Assembly: GCA_002304945.1 (NCBI GenBank)
Contig: DBPQ01000055.1
Span: 1 to 15,424, forward strand
DNA: 15,424 bases
Source of the DNA: Actinomycetales bacterium UBA1416
Lineage (GTDB): Bacteria; Actinomycetota; Actinomycetes; Actinomycetales; Actinomycetaceae
Reading direction: 5' to 3'
Shown here: positions 1-6,640 of the stretch, piece by piece
How the letters are laid out: every line of letters starts with the position of its first letter
How positions within the stretch are numbered: the first letter of the stretch is position 1
Made by a program: the position numbers and the translations under genes
Notes under the pieces: generated by a model
The model's input: the letters and a program-made list of their open reading frames with translations, nothing else
Database searches by the model: none
What the model was told of the DNA's origin: nothing

Positions 1-1309
1 AGCCGTCGGGCGCGAGGTTGCCGGTGAGGACGGCCAGCCCGCCGTCGGCGGTGTAGGCGTGCTCGACGTCGCGGACGCAGCCGTCCACGGGGTCGGTGTC
101 GAGGGTGGCCCACCGGTTGGTGGAGGAGAACGCCTCGGTGGTGCGCACCCCACCGGGGGCCGCGTGGAAGAGTTCCAGGGCGGTGGCGGAGGTGCGGCCC
201 GAGCGGATGTCCCACTCGCCGAGCCACGTGTCGAGGTCGGGGGCGTGGACGGCGTGGGCCGGCTCGAGGAGCCCGGCGCGGTGCAGGGAACCGAGGATGG
301 CGGGGATCCCACCGGCCCGGTGCACGTCCTCCATGTAGTACTTGTGGGTGTTGGGGGCCACCTTGCAGATGCAGGGGGTGACGCGGGAGATCGCGTCGAT
401 GTCGTCCTGGGTGAAGTCCACGCCCGCCTCCTGTGCGGCGGCCAGGAGGTGGAGGACGGTGTTCGTGGAGCCACCCATGGCCACGTCCACGCGCATCGCG
501 TTCGCGAACGCCGGCCTGGTGGCGATGGAGAGCGGGAGGACGGAGGCGTCGTCGTCCTCGTACCAGCGCTTGGCGAGGTCGACGACGAGGCGGCCGGCGT
601 TCAGGAACAGGTCCCTGCGGGCGGAGGCGGTGGCGAGGGTGGAGCCGTTGCCCGGCTGGGCGAGCCCGATGGCCTCCATCAGGCAGTTCATCGAGTTGGC
701 GGTGAACATGCCGGAGCAGGAGCCGCAGGTGGGGCAGGCGTTCTCCTCCACCTGCTGGAGGAACTGGTCCGTCACCGAGGGGTCCACGGCCTTGACCATG
801 GCGTCCACGAGGTCGAGGCGGGACTCGACGGTGCCGTCCTCCCCCACGATGACCCGGCCGGCCTCCATCGGCCCGCCGGAGACGAACACGGTGGGGATGT
901 TGAGGCGCAGCGCGGCGAGCAGCATGCCGGGAGTGATCTTGTCGCAGTTGGAGATGCAGACCAGCGCGTCGGCCTGGTGGGCGTTGACCATGTACTCCAC
1001 GGAGTCCGCGATGATCTCCCGGCTGGGTAGGGAGTACAGCATGCCGGAGTGACCCATGGCGATGCCGTCGTCCACCGCGATGGTGTTGAACTCCCGGCCG
1101 ACTCCCCCGGCCTCCTTGATCGCGCCGGCCACCAGCTGGCCCATGTCCTTCAGGTGTACGTGGCCCGGCACGAACTGGGTGAACGAGTTGGCGATCGCGA
1201 CGATCGGCTTGCCGAAGTCATCGTTCGTCATGCCGGTGGCGCGCCACAGGGCGCGGGCGCCGGCCATGTTCCTGCCGTGGGTGGTGGTGCGTGAGCGCAG
1301 TTCGGGCAT
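1..1309 (-). CDS. ilvD: Dihydroxy-acid dehydratase, partial (3' end beyond window)
   Basis: Third enzyme of isoleucine/valine synthesis: it dehydrates 2,3-dihydroxy-acids to 2-keto acids using an Fe-S cluster in the cytoplasm. The first 436 codons are present; full-length long-type enzymes have about 615 residues, so the C-terminal third is outside the window. The N-terminus MPELRSRTTTHGRNMAGARA and the motifs SNCDKITPGML (C122), SGGPMEAG, ACPTCGSCSGMF (C195) and VAMGGSTNT match the E. coli-type protein almost residue for residue. At the position where the [2Fe-2S] plant/mycobacterial type has a third cysteine (TPCN-type motif) this protein reads FVPGHVHL, so an oxygen-labile [4Fe-4S] cluster is likely (inference). 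ATG at 1309 is chosen from the N-terminal match. No Shine-Dalgarno precedes it, but a TACCCT -10-like box lies 6 nt upstream, suggesting a leaderless mRNA. It is divergent from the protease gene. Confidence 0.97.
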   Translation of the reverse strand, partial: MPELRSRTTTHGRNMAGARALWRATGMTNDDFGKPIVAIANSFTQFVPGHVHLKDMGQLVAGAIKEAGGVGREFNTIAVDDGIAMGHSGMLYSLPSREIIADSVEYMVNAHQADALVCISNCDKITPGMLLAALRLNIPTVFVSGGPMEAGRVIVGEDGTVESRLDLVDAMVKAVDPSVTDQFLQQVEENACPTCGSCSGMFTANSMNCLMEAIGLAQPGNGSTLATASARRDLFLNAGRLVVDLAKRWYEDDDASVLPLSIATRPAFANAMRVDVAMGGSTNTVLHLLAAAQEAGVDFTQDDIDAISRVTPCICKVAPNTHKYYMEDVHRAGGIPAILGSLHRAGLLEPAHAVHAPDLDTWLGEWDIRSGRTSATALELFHAAPGGVRTTEAFSSTNRWATLDTDPVDGCVRDVEHAYTADGGLAVLTGNLAPDG

Positions 1310-1315
1310 GGGGTC

Positions 1316-1321
1316 AGGGTA
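1316..1321 (-). promoter_or_regulatory. Putative -10 box of ilvD (leaderless start)
   Basis: TACCCT fits the actinobacterial TANNNT -10 pattern and ends 6 nt before the ilvD ATG, so transcription would begin at or next to the A of the start codon. No ribosome-binding site is visible and no convincing -35 box is seen. Confidence 0.45.
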
Positions 1322-1329
1322 GCCCGGCG

Positions 1330-1373
1330 GTCCGAGGGGCGGACAGGGCGTCTCGCGAACCAAGCCGCGAGAC
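1330..1373. promoter_or_regulatory. Tandem inverted repeats between divergent ilvD and protease genes
   Basis: Two inverted repeats lie in the 138-bp divergent spacer. GTCCG/CGGAC is at 1330-1334 and 1340-1344. GTCTCGCG/CGCGAGAC is at 1350-1357 and 1366-1373, with perfect 8-bp arms and an 8-nt loop. They sit just upstream of the ilvD -10 candidate, so they could be operator half-sites for ilvD or the protease. No regulator can be named. The same sequence could also fold as an RNA hairpin if transcribed. Confidence 0.35.
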
Positions 1374-1412
1374 CGGGTGCCGGTTCCATGGTTCGACGGC
1401 GGCCCCCGGGCC

Positions 1413-1418
1413 TACCAT
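1413..1418 (+). promoter_or_regulatory. Putative -10 box of the subtilase gene
   Basis: TACCAT (TANNNT pattern) would place the transcription start near 1425. That leaves a short leader carrying the GGGAGAAGG ribosome-binding site at 1431-1439. No clear -35 box is visible, so this is a weak call. Confidence 0.3.
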
Positions 1419-1447
1419 TTCCGGCGCCCGGGGAGAAGGGGGCAGCA

Positions 1448-3211
1448 ATGAAGCACAAGGTCCGCATCGTCCAGCTCATGGTCCTGGGGTTGTTCGCCAG
1501 CCTCGTGCTCATGGCCCTGCCAGCCCAGTCCGCGGTCATGGGCTCCTACATCGTGGTGTTCAAGGACACCGTCAACGCCCGGGCCACCGTGCCGGACGTG
1601 GCCAAGGCCTACGGCCTCCAGGTGGGCTTCACCTACGAGCACGCGCTGAAGGGCATGTCCGCCCAGGTGCCGGAGGGCCGGCTCAACGCCCTCCGCCACG
1701 ACCCGCGGGTCAAGTACGTGGAGGAGGACCGCGAGGTCCACATCGATGCCCAGGACGTACCCACCGGCGTCGAGCGCATCTTCGCTGACTCCAACACAGC
1801 GATCGACATCGACGGCACCGACGACTATCGCGTGGACGTGGACGTTGCCGTGATCGACACCGGCATCGATCTCCAGCACCCCGACTTGAACGTCCAGACC
1901 GGCATCAACTGCACCACCAAGATCTTCAGAACCGTCTGCGTCGCCGGTGGCGACGACGACCACTACCACGGCACCCACGTCGCCGGCACCGTCGGTGCCC
2001 TCGACAACGGCATCGGCGTCGTGGGTGTCGCACCCGGTGCCCGGGTCTGGCCGGTGAAGGTCCTGAACTCCCAAGGAAGTGGCTACGAGTCCTGGATCGT
2101 CGCCGGTATCGACTGGGTCGCGGCCAACGCCAACACCTTCGAGGTCGCCAACATGAGCCTCGGCGGGGCCGGCTACAGCCAGGCGGAGTATGACGCGATC
2201 CAGGGCGCCGTCGACGCCGGTGTCGCCTTCGCCGTGGCCGCCGGCAACTCGGACGACGATGCGAACAACTACAGCCCGGGCGGCTTCAACAACGTCCTCT
2301 CCGTGAGTGCGCTCGCCGATTTCAACGGCCTTCCAGGAGGCGGCGCCGCGTCGACCTGCCGCGCGGACCAGGACGACACACTCGCGGACTTCTCCAACTG
2401 GGGCCCTGAGGTGGACATCGCCGCGCCCGGGGTGTGCATCCGCTCCACGTATCCGATCGAGCTGGGCGAGTACGGAACCATAAGCGGCACCTCCATGGCG
2501 AGCCCGCACGTCGCGGGCGCGCTGGCGCTGCTGGCGAGCGGCAGCAATCCTGGCGGTGCGGCGGATGTGTACGCCCTCTACAACCAGGTGAAGAGCACAG
2601 GCAACTACAACTGGAACGACGACTCAGGGGACGGCATCAAGGAACCCCTCCTGGACGTCTCCACCTTCGATCCGAAGCTGGTCGGCGAGACCGAGCCGGA
2701 GCCGGGCGAGAACGTCGCGCCCACGGCGAACTTCACTTTCGACGCAACTGGCCTGACCGCGACCTTCACCGACACCAGCAGCGACTCCGACGGCAGCATC
2801 GTCTCGAGGGCGTGGGCCTTCGGCGACGGCGGGACCGCATCAACCCAGAACCCCTCGCACACCTACGCCACCGCAGGCACCTACACCGTCACCCTCACCG
2901 TCAAAGACGACGACGGCGCCATCGGAACCACCTCGCAATCAGTCACGGTGTCGACAACTGTCAGCCCGGAGCCGCTCGGACTCCTCAGCGTGACGGCCAG
3001 ATCCGCTGGCGCCAATCGGTACGCCGACCTCGAATGGACGGGCGGGTCGACGGCCAACGTGGACATATACCGCAACACCACGAAGGTGGCGACGACACTC
3101 AACGACGGTGTCTACACCGACACCGCTCCCAAGAAGACATCATCCGCGACCTACCAGGTCTGCGAGGCGGGCACAAACGTGTGCTCCAACTCGGTGACCG
3201 CTACCTGGTGA
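1448..3211 (+). CDS. Secreted subtilisin-like serine protease (S8) with PKD domain
   Basis: A 587-residue exported protease. Residues 1-29 form a signal peptide (basic MKHKVR start, then a hydrophobic core ending ALPAQSA). Residues 34-98 resemble an inhibitor I9 propeptide (YIVVFKD...VKYVEEDREVH). The S8 domain shows the full triad: D137 in VAVIDTGID, H174 in HGTHVAGT, S349 in SGTSMASPHVAG, and oxyanion N267 in AAGNSDDD. A PKD domain (about 422-501, with AFGDGGTAS and YTVTLTVKDDDG) is followed by an unassigned beta-rich, fibronectin-III-like tail (about 505-587) with a cysteine pair. The start at 1448 is chosen because GGGAGAAGG lies 8 nt upstream and the signal peptide begins there; the frame is open back to 1388. 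The C-terminal part uses A/T-ending codons, including ATA, more than the neighbouring genes. It overlaps the convergent DUF89 gene by 11 bp. Substrate unknown; a role in degrading extracellular protein is inferred. Confidence 0.93.
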   Translation: MKHKVRIVQLMVLGLFASLVLMALPAQSAVMGSYIVVFKDTVNARATVPDVAKAYGLQVGFTYEHALKGMSAQVPEGRLNALRHDPRVKYVEEDREVHIDAQDVPTGVERIFADSNTAIDIDGTDDYRVDVDVAVIDTGIDLQHPDLNVQTGINCTTKIFRTVCVAGGDDDHYHGTHVAGTVGALDNGIGVVGVAPGARVWPVKVLNSQGSGYESWIVAGIDWVAANANTFEVANMSLGGAGYSQAEYDAIQGAVDAGVAFAVAAGNSDDDANNYSPGGFNNVLSVSALADFNGLPGGGAASTCRADQDDTLADFSNWGPEVDIAAPGVCIRSTYPIELGEYGTISGTSMASPHVAGALALLASGSNPGGAADVYALYNQVKSTGNYNWNDDSGDGIKEPLLDVSTFDPKLVGETEPEPGENVAPTANFTFDATGLTATFTDTSSDSDGSIVSRAWAFGDGGTASTQNPSHTYATAGTYTVTLTVKDDDGAIGTTSQSVTVSTTVSPEPLGLLSVTARSAGANRYADLEWTGGSTANVDIYRNTTKVATTLNDGVYTDTAPKKTSSATYQVCEAGTNVCSNSVTATW

Positions 3212-4070
3212 CCACCCCGGTGGGGGCGTGCAACCGCAGGACGTACGCCCCCACCGGCACGTCGAGGGCATGGCCGATCTTCGCGCACTTGGCCTTGAGC
3301 AGGAAGAACACCTCCCGCGGGGCGTCGGAGAGCGCCTCGAAGTTGCCCTGCCCCTTGGAGAGGACCACATCGGCCGAGTCGAACAGCTCCCGGAACTCCC
3401 GGTCCGCGTCCGCGAGGATCAGCCCCGGCGCCCCGGACCCGCTCGCCACCACGCGGGCGTGGCGGTCCACCCCGGCCGTGCGCGCCTCAGCCAGGGTGAC
3501 GTCATTGATGATGGGCCGGCCGCGCACCGCGAACGCCACCTCGTGGTCGCGGGCCAGTTCGCGCAGCAGCAGGGTGTCGAACACGGCCTCGCCGGCGTTG
3601 TCCCCGATCACCAGCACCGTCCCCCCGCCACCCAGCGCCGCCCGCAGCGGCTCCACGTCCGCCACCGCGAACGGCCGCTCCAGCTCGCCCTGCACCACGG
3701 CCTCGATGTCGAGGTCCGCGTAGATGGCCGAGTCCATGACGTTGCCGGTCGCGGAGACCTTCAACGCCGCCGCCAGCGGCTCTGCCGCCTCCGCCACGAA
3801 CCGCTCCAACAGCGGCACGAGCCGCAGCGCGCCAGCGAGGTCGCGGGCCTTGATCGCCGCGTAGGGGTCGTCCATGCCGGTGTGGCGCCGCACCAGGGCG
3901 TGCATCTCCGCCGCCATGGCCGGAGCGGTGGCGAACTCGCCGTGGCGGGCCAGCGTGGCGACGGCGTCGTCCATGATGCGCGCCTGGACCGCCTCGTCGT
4001 CGCTCGCCATTCGGGCGGCCTCGAGCACCTGCCGCAGCAGGCACGGCAGGCAGTCGAGGAACAGCTCCAT
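3201..4070 (-). CDS. DUF89/ARMT1-like metal-dependent phosphatase
   Basis: A 289-residue stand-alone DUF89 protein. The N-terminal MELFLDCLPCLLRQ carries the CxxC pair (C7, C10) typical of prokaryotic members. Family landmarks follow: VIGDNAGE (D157, N158), RGRPIIND (R183, N189, D190), LSKGQGNFE (around 239-244) and LLKAKC (K259-C262), matching the metal and phosphate site. Known DUF89 proteins are metal-dependent phosphatases; the yeast and human members act on fructose-1-phosphate and related damaged sugar phosphates, others on phosphopantetheine derivatives. The start lies 7 nt after the stop of the class I aldolase gene with no clear ribosome-binding site, so translation probably depends on reinitiation from the aldolase. 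The pairing suggests removal of unwanted sugar phosphates near glycolysis (inference; substrate not determinable here). Its last 11 bp overlap the end of the protease gene. Confidence 0.85.
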   Translation of the reverse strand: MELFLDCLPCLLRQVLEAARMASDDEAVQARIMDDAVATLARHGEFATAPAMAAEMHALVRRHTGMDDPYAAIKARDLAGALRLVPLLERFVAEAAEPLAAALKVSATGNVMDSAIYADLDIEAVVQGELERPFAVADVEPLRAALGGGGTVLVIGDNAGEAVFDTLLLRELARDHEVAFAVRGRPIINDVTLAEARTAGVDRHARVVASGSGAPGLILADADREFRELFDSADVVLSKGQGNFEALSDAPREVFFLLKAKCAKIGHALDVPVGAYVLRLHAPTGVVTR

Positions 4071-4077
4071 CGGGGAC

Positions 4078-4962
4078 TCAGGTGGCGGAGGCCGCCGCGA
4101 TGCTCGCGATCGATTCGTCCAGCATCGCGTTGAACTCCTCGTCGCCCTGCTGGGCGGTGAGCCCTTGCGTGAGCGCCCGGGAGAAGCTCGCCACCACGCC
4201 GTGGTTGCGGGCGAGCCGCTCGTTCGCCTCGTCACGGCTGTACCCGCCGGAGAGGAACACCACGCGCACCACGTTGGGGTGGGCAACCAGGTCGGCGTAG
4301 AAGTCGTCCTCCTCGGGCGGGGTGAGCTTGAACATCACGTACTCGTCCGGTCCCAGGCCGGCCAGCCCGTCGAGCAGCCTCACCTTGAGCTGCTCCTCGG
4401 CCGCGGCCTTGTGCGGGCTGTGGATGTCCACCTCCGGCTCGATGATGGGCACGAGCCCGGCGGCGATGATCTGCCTCGCAACGGCGAACTGCTGCGCCAC
4501 CAGCACGTTCACGCCCGAACCCGGCTGCTTGACGACCGAGCGCATCTTGGTCCCGAAGATGTTCCGCTCACGTGCCCGGGCCAACAATGCGCCCAGGCCG
4601 GGGATCGGCTTCATCACCTGCACGCCGTTGATCTCGGGCGCCAGCCCCTTGTCCACCTTGAGGATGGGCACGATGCCCTTCTCGTCCCACAGGTAGTCCG
4701 CGGTGAGGCGCCCCTCGATCTCGCGATCCATCGTCATCTCGAACAGGATGGCCGCGAGGATCCGCTCGCTCGTGAAGACCGGAGACGTGATGATCCGCTG
4801 CCGCATCCCGTGCACCAGATCGAACATCTCGTCCTCGCTGGACCAGGAGTCCTCCTCGATCCCGTAGAGCCGGAGCGCCTTCGGCGTGCTGCCGCCGCTC
4901 TGGTCGAGCGCCGCGATGAAGCCCGCGCCGCTCCGCATCCTCTCGAACTGCTCGCTGTTCAT
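4078..4962 (-). CDS. fda: Class I fructose-bisphosphate aldolase
   Basis: A 294-residue Schiff-base aldolase that splits fructose 1,6-bisphosphate into DHAP and glyceraldehyde 3-phosphate in glycolysis, and runs in reverse in gluconeogenesis. Motifs: ALDQSGGSTPK with D20, PILKVDKG with K102 and K105, VPIIEPEVDIHS with the acid pair E175/E177, VMFKLTPP with the predicted Schiff-base lysine K212, and FLSGGYS (237-242) for phosphate binding. Length fits the bacterial class I family (about 295 residues, Staphylococcus type). Many actinobacteria rely on the zinc-dependent class II enzyme, so this may be a second aldolase; that cannot be checked in this window. ATG at 4962 follows GAGGAAAGG. A TAGATT -10 candidate at 4987-4992 would give a short leader and a two-gene transcript with the DUF89 phosphatase. 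Confidence 0.93.
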   Translation of the reverse strand: MNSEQFERMRSGAGFIAALDQSGGSTPKALRLYGIEEDSWSSEDEMFDLVHGMRQRIITSPVFTSERILAAILFEMTMDREIEGRLTADYLWDEKGIVPILKVDKGLAPEINGVQVMKPIPGLGALLARARERNIFGTKMRSVVKQPGSGVNVLVAQQFAVARQIIAAGLVPIIEPEVDIHSPHKAAAEEQLKVRLLDGLAGLGPDEYVMFKLTPPEEDDFYADLVAHPNVVRVVFLSGGYSRDEANERLARNHGVVASFSRALTQGLTAQQGDEEFNAMLDESIASIAAASAT

Positions 4963-4986
4963 CGACCCATCCTTTCCTCACCCTCG

Positions 4987-4992
4987 AATCTA
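4987..4992 (-). promoter_or_regulatory. Putative -10 box of the aldolase-DUF89 operon
   Basis: TAGATT lies 24 nt before the aldolase ATG and just after the stop codon of the GerMN lipoprotein gene. A weak TTCGCC -35-like hexamer lies 17 bp upstream (5010-5015). The predicted start near 4980 leaves room for the GAGGAAAGG ribosome-binding site. Confidence 0.4.
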
Positions 4993-4994
4993 CG

Positions 4995-5642
4995 TCACGA
5001 CCCCAGGTCGGCGAAGGGCGCTGGATCGCAGTCGTCATTGAACGAGCCGCAGCCCGCCTGCACGAACTCCCAGAACGCGGCGGGATCGCCGTCGAAGGCG
5101 TACAGCACCTTCGCAGCGCCGGTCGCGTTGGTGGTGGTCGCGTTCAGCGACGCCATGAACTGCCCGCTCCCGCAGGACGTCCCCGCGTTGGGGATGACCT
5201 GGCGCAGGTCCGCGAGGTTGACGTACGCGGTGTCCCCCACCACCTTGACGCCGAGCAGCGCGTCTGCGGTGGCCGCGGAGAACCACGAGGCGTACCCGTC
5301 CGCCTCCTCGTCCGGCGTGGGGCCGGCCAACAGCGCCTCGAGTGCGGCGGTCGCCTCGTCATCGGTGGGTGGCACCGTCCGCTCCACCACGAACACGGCC
5401 GAGCAGTTCTCCGCATTCGGGTTCATCTCGGTGTTGTCGAAGAACACCGCTATCGTCATCGTCTCAGCCGGGCTGGTGGCGGGCGACGACGTCGGCGCCT
5501 CCGTCGTCGGGGCGGCGGTGGCGGGGGTGGTGGCCGCGCTCGTGGGAGCGCTGGGCGATTCGCTCGGGCCGGGGGACGGCGTGCACGCCGTCAGGGCGAG
5601 CACCGCGACGGCGAGGACGGAACGACGGACGGTGGCTCTCAT
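4995..5642 (-). CDS. GerMN-domain lipoprotein
   Basis: A 215-residue predicted lipoprotein. Residues 1-19 are a lipoprotein signal peptide ending in the lipobox LTAC (C20). A Pro/Ser/Thr/Ala-rich linker runs over residues 21-60. The rest resembles a GerMN domain (MTIAVFFDN, ERTVPPTDDEATAALEALLAGPT, LLGVKVVGDTAYVNLADL). GerMN domains occur in sporulation proteins and also in envelope lipoproteins of non-sporulating actinobacteria; the biochemical function here is unknown. ATG at 5642 has a strong AGGAGGGG ribosome-binding site, and a TACAAT -10 box lies upstream at 5670-5675, so it has its own promoter. The reading frame stays open upstream through 5643-5987 with no stop, but codon bias collapses there; I treat that as readthrough of a disrupted upstream gene, not a fusion. 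The aldolase gene follows after 32 nt. Confidence 0.85.
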   Translation of the reverse strand: MRATVRRSVLAVAVLALTACTPSPGPSESPSAPTSAATTPATAAPTTEAPTSSPATSPAETMTIAVFFDNTEMNPNAENCSAVFVVERTVPPTDDEATAALEALLAGPTPDEEADGYASWFSAATADALLGVKVVGDTAYVNLADLRQVIPNAGTSCGSGQFMASLNATTTNATGAAKVLYAFDGDPAAFWEFVQAGCGSFNDDCDPAPFADLGS

Positions 5643-5669
5643 GACCCCTCCTACGAATGTTGAGGGCTC

Positions 5670-5675
5670 ATTGTA
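5670..5675 (-). promoter_or_regulatory. Putative -10 box of the GerMN lipoprotein gene
   Basis: TACAAT is close to the consensus TATAAT and stands out in this GC-rich region. It lies between the 13-bp hairpin and the AGGAGGGG ribosome-binding site, with a predicted start near 5663. No good -35 box is seen. Confidence 0.5.
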
Positions 5676-5690
5676 GTCGTCGCACATGGC

Positions 5691-5725
5691 GGACGGTGCC
5701 CGGATCGTCGACCCGGGCACCGTCC
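5691..5725 (-). terminator. Strong hairpin, probable transcription terminator
   Basis: Perfect 13-bp inverted repeat (GGACGGTGCCCGG at 5691-5703 with its complement at 5713-5725) around a 9-nt loop. It follows the TAG stop candidate (5749-5751) of the small membrane protein gene and precedes the promoter of the lipoprotein gene, so it should end the minus-strand transcript carrying the two-component genes. The minus-strand side has no U-tract, which is common in high-GC actinobacteria. The plus-strand side has a short TTCTT. Confidence 0.65.
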
Positions 5726-5748
5726 TTCTTGGGGGAGGAGGGATAGTT

Positions 5749-5987
5749 CTACTTGCCGGCGTTCCACCCGGGAACTGGGGCGCCGGGAACACGGGGGTGG
5801 GCGAGGAGGGTGCGGTGGGGGTGGGCGTGCCCGTCACCTCGGGTGACGGTTCCGCCGTCGGCAGGACGACGCCGGGTTCGCCCCCCTCCCACGGGTCCGC
5901 AGCGCCGAGTTGGAGCCAGGCGCCGAGGCCGAGCGCGGCGAGCGCCACGGCGGCGAGTGCGGCGATGAGGAGGCGGTTGACGGTCAC
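5749..5987 (-). CDS. Small proline-rich membrane protein, probable frameshift near the 3' end
   Basis: The GTG at 5987 overlaps the response-regulator stop (GTGA). The product starts VTVNRLLIAALAAVALAALG, one N-terminal membrane segment, followed by an acidic, Pro/Thr-rich tail (EPSPEVTGTPTPTAPSSPTP). In the starting frame no stop occurs before 4995, inside the next gene. In the neighbouring frame, codons with normal G/C third positions read PGWNAGK and then TAG at 5749-5751, just before the hairpin at 5691-5725. The span 5749-5987 is 239 nt, one base short of 80 codons, so a single missing base near the CCCGGG at about 5770 restores a 79-residue protein. This is either a real mutation or a sequencing error. 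Function unknown; coupling to the two-component genes suggests an accessory envelope role. Confidence 0.55.
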
Positions 5988-6640
5988 GGCAGGTCCTCCA
6001 GCCGGTAGCCCATCCGGCGGAGCGTGGTGATCCGGTCGGGCCCGAGCTTGCGGCGCAGGTGCCGGATGTAGACGTCCACCACGTTGGAGGAGGGGTCGAA
6101 GTCGTAACCCCAGACGTGGTCGAGCAGCTGCTCGCGGGAGAGCACCTGACCGGCGTGCCGTAGCAGCATCTCCGCGAGTGCGAACTCGCGGGCGGAGAGG
6201 TCCACGGTTCGCCCGGACACCGTGGCCTGCCGGGAGCGCAGGTCGAGGGTGAGGCCGCCGCAGGTCAGCACCAGTGACTCCGGCGAACGGTCGTCCCTGA
6301 GGCGGCGCCGGATCCGGGCCACGAGCTCCTCGAACCGGAACGGCTTGGCGAGGTAGTCGTCCGCACCGCCCTCCAGGCCGGCCACCGTGTCCGTGACGGA
6401 GGACCGGGCCGTCAGGATGATCACGGGGATGGCGTTGCCGTCCTCCCGGAGCACGGCGAAGCCGTCCATGACCGGGAGCCCGACGTCCAGCAGGAGCAGG
6501 TCGAAGCTCCCCGAGCTCGCGTAGTCGAGCGCGGCCGCGCCGTCCGTGACGCTGGTCGTGCTGTATCCCTGTGCGGTCAGGCCGTGCTCGAGGAAGCGGG
6601 CGATCCGCGCCTCGTCCTCGGCGATCAGGATGCTGGCCAT
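5984..6640 (-). CDS. OmpR/PhoB-family response regulator
   Basis: A 218-residue two-domain regulator. The receiver domain (about 3-115) has the acidic cluster E8/D9, phosphoacceptor D52 in LLLLDVGLPVMDG, T77 in ILTARS and K99 in YLAKPF. The C-terminal winged helix (about 125-216) ends VVDVYIRHLRRKLGPDRITTLRRMGYRL, the classic OmpR/PhoB DNA-binding signature. It should be phosphorylated by the histidine kinase encoded immediately upstream, whose gene overlaps it by 16 bp, and then bind DNA. ATG at 6640 has a strong GAGGAGGTGG ribosome-binding site, so it can be translated independently even if the kinase is defective. Target genes are unknown. Its stop overlaps the GTG of the next gene. Confidence 0.95.
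   Translation of the reverse strand: MASILIAEDEARIARFLEHGLTAQGYSTTSVTDGAAALDYASSGSFDLLLLDVGLPVMDGFAVLREDGNAIPVIILTARSSVTDTVAGLEGGADDYLAKPFRFEELVARIRRRLRDDRSPESLVLTCGGLTLDLRSRQATVSGRTVDLSAREFALAEMLLRHAGQVLSREQLLDHVWGYDFDPSSNVVDVYIRHLRRKLGPDRITTLRRMGYRLEDLP

Noticed and set aside
59..1052. Plus-strand open frames of 323 and 236 residues
   Set aside because: They lie opposite ilvD, which matches its family along the whole visible length.
3212..3223. CCACC-CC-GGTGG as a bidirectional terminator between protease and DUF89 genes
   Set aside because: Only a 5-bp stem with a 2-nt loop, inside the coding end of the DUF89 gene and without a U-tract.
3874..5676. 600-residue plus-strand open frame
   Set aside because: Lies opposite the aldolase and lipoprotein genes; its Arg/His/Leu-rich composition is the usual shadow of high-GC genes and shows no domain.
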